NCBI GenBank assembly: GCA_016214105.1
Contig: JACRPD010000030.1
Location: forward strand, 1 to 17,596
Length of the DNA: 17,596 bases
Direction of reading: 5' to 3'
Source: Candidatus Magasanikiibacteriota bacterium
Lineage (GTDB): Bacteria > Patescibacteriota > Patescibacteriia > Magasanikbacterales > UBA922
Shown in pieces: positions 12,100-17,596 of this stretch. Below the pieces are notes generated by a model. It did no database searches, was not told the DNA's origin, and was given only the letters and a program-made list of their open reading frames with translations. Position 1 is the first letter of the stretch. Each line of letters starts with the position of its first letter. Position numbers and translations under genes: made by a program.

Positions 12100-12135
12100 G
12101 CCCCCACAACCTTTCCGTCCTGGAAAGCTGGGGGC
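12100..12135 (+). other. Hairpin overlapping the terminator after the sigma-like gene
   Basis: GCCCCC (12100-12105) pairs with GGGGGC (12130-12135), and CTTTCC (12111-12116) with GGAAAG (12122-12127) inside it. Its 3' arm shares bases 12133-12135 with the next stem, so the two compete slightly. It matches no RNA class I recognise. Confidence 0.5.
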
Positions 12136-12180
12136 CAATCAATCTGTTTTTATCTGCGGATAAAAACAGATTGATTGGCC
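12133..12180. terminator. 22-bp perfect stem, probable terminator
   Basis: Arms 12133-12154 and 12159-12180 are exact complements around the 4-nt loop TGCG. The trailing U run is weak (TTCTT), but the stem holds internal T5/A5 tracts. It separates the sigma-like gene from the rpsO promoter that starts 4 nt later. Its length and perfection are unusual for a terminator. Confidence 0.7.
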
Positions 12181-12183
12181 TTC

Positions 12184-12212
12184 TTGACAAACACCCCAGT
12201 CTTTGATATAGT
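12184..12212 (+). promoter_or_regulatory. Promoter of rpsO
   Basis: TTGACA (12184-12189), 17-nt spacer, TATAGT (12207-12212). The predicted start near 12219 gives an 85-nt leader. Confidence 0.85.
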
Positions 12213-12218
12213 ATTTCC

Positions 12219-12303
12219 ATATTTAAATTCCTTTATTAAAAAGAGGAACGGACCACGGAAAGGCGCCTGTCCCGCTCGCCGCGGCCTGTAAATTTAAAAC
12301 CTT
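12219..12303 (+). promoter_or_regulatory. Structured rpsO leader, candidate S15 autoregulatory RNA
   Basis: TTTAAATT (12222-12229) can pair with AATTTAAA (12291-12298), enclosing a GC-rich block. The block contains GGAC (12250-12253) with GTCC (12269-12272), or the alternative GGCG (12262-12265) with CGCC (12277-12280). The 3' strand of the closing stem ends 5 nt before the ATG. Many bacteria have unrelated S15-binding leaders; this one matches none that I know. No Shine-Dalgarno site is visible. Confidence 0.45.
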
Positions 12304-12648
12304 ATGTTAGACAAGGACAAAAAGCTTAAAATAATCAAAAAGTATCAGACCCACGAGGGCGATACCGGCTCCACCGAAGTTCAGGTGGCGATTTTATCCG
12401 AGGAAATTAAAGATTTGGCCGACCATTTGAAACAACACAGCAAAGACCATTCTTCCCGCCGCGGTTTGCTCCGCAAGGTGGGCGAGAGACGCCGGCTGTT
12501 ACGTTATTTGAGAAAAGAGAACACGAAGTCATACGATGAGTTGACTAAAAAATTAAAATTAAAACAAGTAAAAACCTTAGGACAACCGACCACAAAAGTG
12601 GACGGCGGCTCTGATGAAATTGACGAAGATGTTGAAAACCATGAATAA
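12304..12648 (+). CDS. rpsO: 30S ribosomal protein S15 with C-terminal extension
   Basis: S15 binds the 16S rRNA central domain early in 30S assembly. Residues 1-88 match the family: HEGDTGSTEVQVAILSEEI, LADHLKQHSKDHSSRRGLL and VGERRRLLRYL. The usual length is 88-89. Here ~25 more residues follow (KQVKTLGQPTTKVDGG then DEIDEDVENHE), ending in an acidic tail that overlaps the next gene. The gene has its own promoter and a structured leader. The order rpsO then pnp is common in bacteria; here a NYN-domain gene lies between them. Confidence 0.97.
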   Translation: MLDKDKKLKIIKKYQTHEGDTGSTEVQVAILSEEIKDLADHLKQHSKDHSSRRGLLRKVGERRRLLRYLRKENTKSYDELTKKLKLKQVKTLGQPTTKVDGGSDEIDEDVENHE

Positions 12649-13219
12649 CAAACGCAATCCCTTGAAACACCCCGATCAACGCGTAGGGGTGTTTATTGAT
12701 GTGCAGAATTTGTACTATTCCGCGAAGAATCTGTTCGGACAGAAAGTTAATTTTGGCAACATTGTCAGCGAGGCGGTGGCCGGACGGAAACTAATTCGCG
12801 CGATCGCTTACGTGGTGAGAACCGAAACTAAAGAAGAAACACCCTTTTTTGAAGCTTTGTATAATCTCGGCATTGAGACCAGAGAAAAAGATCTACAGGT
12901 TTTCAGCACCGGAATGAAAAAAGCGGATTGGGATGTCGGTTTGACAGTTGACGCTATCAGATTAGCGCCGAGTTTGGACGCGGTGGTGATTGTTTCCGGC
13001 GACGGCGATTATCTGCCGTTAGTGGAATACTTGCAAAAGAGCGCGGGCAAGCAGGTTGAAGTGGTGGCGTTCGGTGATACAACTTCCAGCCGGCTGATAG
13101 AAGCCGCGGACGATTTTATTGACTTGGGGAAAGAGAAAGAGAAGTTTTTGATTAAGGCTTACGATGCTGACAAGGCTTACAATGCTTACAAAGCTAATCG
13201 GGTTCGCAAAGCCTCGTGA
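12641..13219 (+). CDS. NYN-domain (LabA-like) putative RNase
   Basis: 192 residues from the ATG at 12641, which overlaps the rpsO stop (ATGAATAA); earlier in-frame ATGs at 12629 and 12614 are possible. The fold is PIN-like: VGVFIDVQNLYYSAK (15-29, Asp20 and Asn23), KADWDVGLTVDAI (94-106, Asp98 and Asp104) and VSGDGDYLPLV (118-128, Asp121 and Asp123). These acidic residues form the Mg-binding site of NYN nucleases. Translational coupling to rpsO and closeness to pnp suggest a role in RNA turnover, but the substrate is unknown. The last ~22 residues (KAYDADKAYNAYKANRVRKAS) are written by 9-bp repeats that form a fold-back at the gene end, so the original C terminus was probably replaced. Confidence 0.85.
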   Translation: MNNKRNPLKHPDQRVGVFIDVQNLYYSAKNLFGQKVNFGNIVSEAVAGRKLIRAIAYVVRTETKEETPFFEALYNLGIETREKDLQVFSTGMKKADWDVGLTVDAIRLAPSLDAVVIVSGDGDYLPLVEYLQKSAGKQVEVVAFGDTTSSRLIEAADDFIDLGKEKEKFLIKAYDADKAYNAYKANRVRKAS

Positions 13220-13252
13220 GCTTCGTTAGCCTTGCAAGCCTCGTAAGCATTT
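13154..13252 (+). repeat. 9-bp repeat fold-back at the end of the NYN gene
   Basis: Five units of the AAGGCTTAC type (13154-13198) are followed, after CGGGTTCGC, by units of the complementary type (AAAGCCTCG, TGAGCTTCG, TTAGCCTTG, CAAGCCTCG, TAAGCATTT; 13208-13252). The arms pair imperfectly over ~40 bp, and a T run follows. The stop codon of the NYN gene lies in the second arm. It may act as a leaky terminator before pnp. Confidence 0.85.
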
Positions 13253-13260
13253 TTAATTAT
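13232..13260 (+). promoter_or_regulatory. Possible promoter of pnp
   Basis: TTGCAA (13232-13237), 17-nt spacer, AATTAT (13255-13260); each box matches four of six positions. The predicted start near 13267 coincides with the first strand of the closing stem of the pnp leader. Confidence 0.4.
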
Positions 13261-13265
13261 TAATC

Positions 13266-13350
13266 GAAGTTGGTCTAGAGGAATCTAGGTCCATACGTAT
13301 AAAAATACGTGGCGATCTATCTCTTCTCGATCAGCTTCAAGAAAGGATCC
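13266..13350 (+). promoter_or_regulatory. Structured pnp leader with cloverleaf-like fold
   Basis: GAAGTT (13266-13271) pairs with AGCTTC (13333-13338, one G-U). It closes a junction with CTAGA-GGAA-TCTAG (13275-13288), ACGTAT-AAAA-ATACGT (13295-13310), and a weak GATC/GATC pair (13314-13317 with 13329-13332). The Shine-Dalgarno GAAAGGA follows at 13341-13347. The same GATC at 13314 could instead pair with GATC at 13346, hiding the Shine-Dalgarno site. pnp leaders in other bacteria are autoregulated by processing; this one could be too, by inference. Confidence 0.5.
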
Positions 13351-13353
13351 TTT

Positions 13354-15585
13354 ATGGATATTAAAAATTGGTCCATGGAATGGGGTGGACGAAAGCTGGT
13401 TGTTGAGACCGGCAGGCTGGCTTTGCTGGCTCACTCATCTTGCACGGTGCGCTATGGCGACACTGTGATTTTGGCGACGGTCGTCAAAAGCAAAAACATC
13501 AGAGCCGGAATTGATTATTTCCCGCTGATGGTGGATTTTGAAGAAAAACTTTACGCCGCCGGGAAAATAAAAGGTTCGCGTTTTATCAAACGCGAAGGCC
13601 GTCCGAGCGATGAAGCAATTTTGTCAGGCCGTTTGGTTGATCGCGCGATTCGCCCGCTGTTTGATGAGCGCGTGCGCAATGACGTTCAGGTGGTTTTGAC
13701 CGCGTTGTCGGTTGATGGAGAAAACGACGCCGCGGTGGCGGCGCTTTTGGCCGCGAGTATTGTTTTGGCGACTTCGCCGATCCCCTGGGCCGGTCCGATT
13801 GGCGCGGCCAGAGTTGGCATGGATGAAGCCGGTAACTTTATTCTTAACGCCACCATGCCGCAATTGGAATCCGGCAATTTAGATTTAGTCGTGGCCGGAA
13901 CGCCGGATAAATTAGTCATGGTTGAGGCCGGCGCGAAAGAAGTTCCGGAAGCTGTATTGTTGAAAGCGATGCAATGGGGCTGCGGACAATTAAAACCGAT
14001 CATCAGTTTCATTGAAAAAATCCAAGCCGAGATTGGCCGGACGAAAGAAGCGATTCCGGCGTTGGCTGACGATGTCGCGGGCGTTGAAGATAAGATTGAA
14101 GAAGAAGCGCGGGAGCTGGCGAAAGATTACGTCGCGAAAAATGTTGACGCGATAATTTTTGACGCGCCGAAAATTTCCCGTCAAGAAAGAAATATAATGT
14201 TGGATAAAATCACCGAAGAAGTAAAAAAGATTTTGGTTGAGAAAGATTATGAGGAAGCGGTGCAGACATCAGTTTTGAAAAATATTAAAATTTATGTTGA
14301 AGAACATATCACCGCGCGAATCTTGAAAAAAGAACAGCGTTTGGACGGACGCAAATTGACCGAAATTAGAAAATTACAAACAGAAATTGATTTGTTGCCT
14401 CGCGTGCACGGTTCCGCGATGTTTATGCGCGGAGACACGCAGGTTTTGTCAGTGGTAACTTTGGGCGCGCCCGGCGATGTGCAGACTTTGGACAGCATGG
14501 AAGAGGACGGCACCAAGCGCTACATGCATCATTACAATGACGCGCCATTCACTTATGGCGAGGCCGGTCCGATGCGCGGACCGGGGAGAAGAGCTATCGG
14601 GCACGGGGCTTTGGCCGAAAGGGCGCTGGAACCGGTTTTGCCGTCAGAAGCTGATTTTCCGTACGCGATCCGCGTGGTTTCCGAAGTAATGGGTTCCAAT
14701 GGCTCCAGTTCAATGGCTTCCACTTGCGGTTCGTCTTTGTCATTGATGGCCGCCGGAGTGCCGATTAAAAAAGCCGTGGCCGGTATTGCCATGGGTTTGG
14801 CGTCTGACGCGGCGGAGAATGACGGCGAAATTAAAAAATATAAAATTTTGACCGACCTGCAAGACGTGGAAGATGGTCCAGGCGGGATGGATTTCAAAAT
14901 CGCCGGCACGATTGATGGCGTTACCGCGGTGCAGATGGATACCAAGACGCACGGTCTGACCTGGGAAATTGTTGAGCAGACAATTAAACAAGCGCGCGAG
15001 GCGAGACTGCAGGTTTTGGCGGTGATGGGCAAATCAATTGCCGCGCCGAAGCCGGAATTATCGCCGTACGCGCCGCGCATTGAAACAATTATGATTGATC
15101 CGGAAAAAATCGGCGATGTGATTGGTCCGGGCGGTAAGACGATTAAAAAAATTACCACGTTGACCGGTGTTACGATTGACATTGAACAAGACGGCCGGGT
15201 GATGATTACTTCGGTTGACATGGACGCGATGGAAAAAGCCAAGCAAATGGTGCTTGAGCTTACTAAAGAAGTTGAGGCCGGAGAAACTTATGAAGGCAAG
15301 GTCGTGCGCATGGAAGATTTTGGCGCGTTTGTGCAAATTTTGCCCAACAAAGACGGTTTGGTGCATGTCAGTGAGTTGCGCTGGGAGCGGGTTGGCCGGC
15401 CGAGCGATGTGTTGAAGTTAGGCGACACGGTAAAAGTTTTGGTAAAAGAGATAGATAATCTGGGCCGCGTTAATTTGTCCATGAAAGCGCTTATGCCAAA
15501 GCCGGAAGGTTATCAGCCGCCGGTTTTCGCTGACCGCGGACCGAGTCCGCATCGCGGCGGAGGCGGGTTTAGACGGAGAAATTGA
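13354..15585 (+). CDS. pnp: Polyribonucleotide nucleotidyltransferase (PNPase)
   Basis: 743 residues. PNPase degrades RNA 3' to 5' using phosphate. Domains in order are RNase PH 1 (~5-235, with GRPSDEAILSGRLVDRAIRPLF), an alpha-helical linker, and RNase PH 2 (~330-550). The second PH domain has GDTQVLSVVTLG, SNGSSSMASTCGSSLSLMAA near 448, and GGMDFKIAGTIDGVTAVQMD with the catalytic Asp pair. A KH domain (~577-635, IGPGGKTIKKI) and an S1 domain (~644-713, EGKVVRMEDFGAFVQI...GLVHVSEL) follow, with a short Gly/Arg tail. The ATG at 13354 is chosen because GAAAGGA lies 6 nt upstream and homology begins there; the in-frame codon at 13309 lies in the leader hairpin. A terminator follows at 15624-15649. 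Confidence 0.98.
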   Translation: MDIKNWSMEWGGRKLVVETGRLALLAHSSCTVRYGDTVILATVVKSKNIRAGIDYFPLMVDFEEKLYAAGKIKGSRFIKREGRPSDEAILSGRLVDRAIRPLFDERVRNDVQVVLTALSVDGENDAAVAALLAASIVLATSPIPWAGPIGAARVGMDEAGNFILNATMPQLESGNLDLVVAGTPDKLVMVEAGAKEVPEAVLLKAMQWGCGQLKPIISFIEKIQAEIGRTKEAIPALADDVAGVEDKIEEEARELAKDYVAKNVDAIIFDAPKISRQERNIMLDKITEEVKKILVEKDYEEAVQTSVLKNIKIYVEEHITARILKKEQRLDGRKLTEIRKLQTEIDLLPRVHGSAMFMRGDTQVLSVVTLGAPGDVQTLDSMEEDGTKRYMHHYNDAPFTYGEAGPMRGPGRRAIGHGALAERALEPVLPSEADFPYAIRVVSEVMGSNGSSSMASTCGSSLSLMAAGVPIKKAVAGIAMGLASDAAENDGEIKKYKILTDLQDVEDGPGGMDFKIAGTIDGVTAVQMDTKTHGLTWEIVEQTIKQAREARLQVLAVMGKSIAAPKPELSPYAPRIETIMIDPEKIGDVIGPGGKTIKKITTLTGVTIDIEQDGRVMITSVDMDAMEKAKQMVLELTKEVEAGETYEGKVVRMEDFGAFVQILPNKDGLVHVSELRWERVGRPSDVLKLGDTVKVLVKEIDNLGRVNLSMKALMPKPEGYQPPVFADRGPSPHRGGGGFRRRN

Positions 15586-15623
15586 TTGCGAGCGACATAG
15601 ATTGAGATAAATAGAGATAAGCG

Positions 15624-15649
15624 AAAAGACGGGCGGAAGCTCGTCTTTT
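15624..15649 (+). terminator. Terminator of pnp
   Basis: AAAAGACG (15624-15631) pairs with CGTCTTTT (15642-15649), loop GGCGGAAGCT. The T-rich 3' arm suits intrinsic termination. Confidence 0.8.
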
Positions 15650-15650
15650 G

Positions 15651-15659
15651 TGTTATAAT
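15651..15659 (+). promoter_or_regulatory. Extended -10 promoter of corA
   Basis: TG-T-TATAAT (15651-15659) is a perfect extended -10. At the usual distance the -35 position (GGGCGG, inside the terminator stem) does not match. The start would fall near 15666, leaving ~17 nt before the corA ATG. Confidence 0.6.
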
Positions 15660-15682
15660 AAACAAGATAAATAATTATCAAT

Positions 15683-16708
15683 ATGCCAACACCAACAAAA
15701 CAGAATAAAAAACGCCTGCGCAACAATTTAATTTCCGTAATGGATTACAACGAGACGCATTTGGAAGAAAAAGAGACCTATGATTTAGCCGAATGCGTGC
15801 GTTATAAAAATACGCCGGAAATAACATGGATAAATATTGACAATGTCCCGCCGTTGAGTTTTTTAAGCGAGCTGGGTTTGGGGTTTGATCTGCATCCGGT
15901 CATCATGGAAGACATTGTCAATCCGAACCAGCGTCCAAAGATAGAGATTTTGGACGATTATATTTATGTAGTCTTAAAAATGCTCACACCGGGCAAAACC
16001 GCCAGTCAGTCGTTTATTTCTGAGCAAGTTAGCATTGTGATGGCGGAAAAATTTGTCATCACGCTTCAGCAGGGGGTAAAGGGCGACGTGTTTGATCGCG
16101 CGCGCATGCTGATCAGAAAAGAAAAAACCAGAATCCGCTCTTTAGGCACCGATTACCTGGTTTACGAGCTGATTGATGATATTGTAAACAACTATTTTAA
16201 AGTTTTAGAAGATTTTGGCGAGCGGATAGAGATTTTGGAAAACGAATTGATTAAAAATCCTTCACAGCAGACTCTGCGTTCAATTTATGGTTTGAAGCGG
16301 TCAATTTTGAGCTTGCGCAAAGCGATTTGGCCATTGCGCGAAGTGGTGGATATTTTGGAGCGAGGCGATAGCCCGTTGATTAAAAAAAGCACGCGCATTT
16401 ATTTGCGCGATATTTACGACCGTGTGGTGCAGGCGATTGATACCATGGAAACTTATCGCGATATGGCGACCGGCATGCTGGATATTTATTTATCCAGCTT
16501 GAGCAATCGGATGAACAGCGTAATTAAAGTCTTAACAATTATCGCCACTATTTTCATGCCGCTGACTTTCTTGGCCGGTTTGTACGGAATGAATTTTAAA
16601 TATATGCCCGGCTTGAACGCGTCTTGGGGTTTTGACGCCATGGTGTTGGTGATGATAGCGGTTTTCTGTGGTATGATTATTTATTTCAAAAAGAAGGGGT
16701 GGTTGTAG
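15683..16708 (+). CDS. corA: CorA-type magnesium/cobalt channel
   Basis: 341 residues. CorA is a homopentameric inner-membrane Mg2+ channel with a large cytoplasmic domain. Residues 1-270 are the alpha/beta and long-helix funnel (ITWINIDNVPP, HPVIMEDIVNPNQRPKIEILDDYIYVVLKML, LSLRKAIWPLREVVDIL, RDIYDRVVQAIDTMETYRD). Two transmembrane helices lie at ~280-300 and ~317-336. The signature YGMNF is at Gly302-Met303-Asn304, followed by a short loop and a basic tail KKKGWL. It has its own extended -10 promoter right after the pnp terminator. The first ~20 residues are basic and may be dispensable; an ATG at 15740 is an alternative start. No Mg-sensing leader is visible, as the 5' UTR is too short. 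Confidence 0.96.
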   Translation: MPTPTKQNKKRLRNNLISVMDYNETHLEEKETYDLAECVRYKNTPEITWINIDNVPPLSFLSELGLGFDLHPVIMEDIVNPNQRPKIEILDDYIYVVLKMLTPGKTASQSFISEQVSIVMAEKFVITLQQGVKGDVFDRARMLIRKEKTRIRSLGTDYLVYELIDDIVNNYFKVLEDFGERIEILENELIKNPSQQTLRSIYGLKRSILSLRKAIWPLREVVDILERGDSPLIKKSTRIYLRDIYDRVVQAIDTMETYRDMATGMLDIYLSSLSNRMNSVIKVLTIIATIFMPLTFLAGLYGMNFKYMPGLNASWGFDAMVLVMIAVFCGMIIYFKKKGWL

Positions 16709-16730
16709 AAAATATTATGATACTAACATT

Positions 16731-17596
16731 ATGGAAAAGAAAATCAGCAATGGAGAAATAGTCATATATAAATCCAAAGATGGCAGGGTAAATTTGGAAG
16801 CAGAAGTGAAAAACGAGACGGTTTGGCTGACCCAAGAACAAATTGCCGGTCTTTTTGGTACACAAAGACCCGCTATCACCAAGCATTTAAATAATATATT
16901 TAGATCGAAGGAGTTAGGAGAAAATTCAGTATGTTCCATTTTGGAACGCACTGCTGTTGACGGAAAAAGTTATAAAGTCAAGTTCTATAATTTAGATGCC
17001 ATTCTTTCTGTCGGTTATCGGGTCAATTCCAAGCGAGCCACGCAATTTCGTATTTGGGCAACCGAAGTTTTACGAGGCTACATTTTGAGTGGCTATACTT
17101 TGAACCAAAAGAGATTGTTGGAAGTAAAGGGGAAACAGTTGGATGAGTTTGAACAAACAGCTTCAATCATCAAGAAAACGATTGAGACAAGGCGATTAAC
17201 CGGCCGAGAATCGGAGGGAATCTTGAAAGTAATCACCGATTACGCCAACTCTTGGGTTTTGTTGCAAAAATATGACCAGGACTTGTTGGTTGCCCCAGCC
17301 AAGGTTTTTAAGGATAAATACCACTTAACTTTTGAAGACGCGCGGTCGGCTATTTTTGAGCTTAGAGGCAGTAAGAAAAGAAAAAAAGAGGCCAGTGAAT
17401 TGTTTGGCAATGAAAGAGCGGATTCATTCAAATCTGTTATGGGCATTCTTTATCAGACGTTTGGTGGGATTGACTTATATCCTAGCACCGAAAGCAAAGC
17501 CGCGCACCTTTTGTATTTTGTGATCAAGGATCATCCTTTTACCGATGGCAATAAACGGATCGCTTCATTTTTGTTTATCATTTTTTTGGCAAGAAA
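16731..17596 (+). CDS. RhuM-family protein with Fic/Doc domain (3' end outside window)
   Basis: The frame is open from the ATG at 16731 to the window edge (288 residues seen). Residues ~1-125 (VNLEAEVKNETVWLTQEQIA, RPAITKHLNNIF, YNLDAILSVGYRVNSKRATQF, RIWATEVLRGYILSGYTLN) match the RhuM family, a KilA-N/BRO-like DNA-binding type first named in a Salmonella pathogenicity island. A helical linker follows. Residues 268-276 read HPFTDGNKR, the Fic/Doc active-site motif with catalytic His268, in the Doc-like form ending in K rather than the GR of AMP-transferring Fic enzymes. Fic enzymes modify proteins with AMP, and Doc phosphorylates EF-Tu. It may be a toxin of an accessory module, but no antitoxin gene is seen upstream, where corA ends 22 nt away. 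The partner, if any, would be downstream. Confidence 0.9.
   Translation, partial: MEKKISNGEIVIYKSKDGRVNLEAEVKNETVWLTQEQIAGLFGTQRPAITKHLNNIFRSKELGENSVCSILERTAVDGKSYKVKFYNLDAILSVGYRVNSKRATQFRIWATEVLRGYILSGYTLNQKRLLEVKGKQLDEFEQTASIIKKTIETRRLTGRESEGILKVITDYANSWVLLQKYDQDLLVAPAKVFKDKYHLTFEDARSAIFELRGSKKRKKEASELFGNERADSFKSVMGILYQTFGGIDLYPSTESKAAHLLYFVIKDHPFTDGNKRIASFLFIIFLAR

Noticed and set aside
13309..13353. Upstream start for pnp
   Set aside because: It lies in the leader hairpins; the ATG at 13354 has a Shine-Dalgarno site and matches where PNPase homology begins.

Overview
The window looks like part of a small, streamlined bacterial genome, most likely from the candidate phyla radiation (Patescibacteria). 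This is an inference. It rests on a DUF5667 surface protein, a helix-turn-helix/LAGLIDADG-like protein of a type I associate with that group, many genes without a Shine-Dalgarno site, a group I intron in a tRNA, and short-period hairpin-forming repeats that run into coding sequence. Base composition is mostly AT-leaning. The clear exception is a GC-rich HAD hydrolase gene at 4137-4991.

Left part (1-1630): the 3' end of a probable large serine recombinase reads into tRNA-Pro(TGG). On the minus strand, a promoter at 1602-1630 drives tRNA-Ala(TGC) and then tRNA-Phe(GAA). The tRNA-Phe anticodon loop is split by a 240-nt group I intron of the Azoarcus-like (IC3) type. Next come a 16-bp inverted repeat wrapped around a promoter, a helix-turn-helix/LAGLIDADG-like gene containing an 18-base A tract, and tRNA-Pro.

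Centre-left (1665-6817, plus strand): a strong promoter drives an exported DUF5667 protein whose reading frame is broken in two at 3352-3370. After a terminator comes the GC-rich HAD hydrolase gene. Downstream of it are a 13-bp hairpin and a segment (5063-5127) that folds as a near-complete type III hammerhead ribozyme. Then come epmA-like and efp genes, which together form an elongation factor P plus modifying-enzyme pair.

Centre (6884-11583, minus strand): a promoter at 11555-11583 drives rpiB and rpe (non-oxidative pentose phosphate steps). An AhpF/TrxB-like flavoprotein, ruvB and three small membrane-protein genes follow. Between them lie a 20-bp inverted repeat and a 9-bp tandem array.

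Right part (11669-17596, plus strand): an orphan sigma-70 region-4-like protein has its own promoter and a 22-bp terminator stem. An RNA-metabolism block follows: rpsO, a NYN-domain putative RNase and pnp, with structured leaders before rpsO and pnp. Then come a corA magnesium channel gene and a RhuM-Fic gene cut by the window edge.

Points most worth a second look are the intron-split tRNA-Phe with an adjacent LAGLIDADG-like gene, the hammerhead candidate, the broken DUF5667 gene, the GC-rich HAD gene, and the 7-bp and 9-bp repeat arrays that have entered coding sequence.
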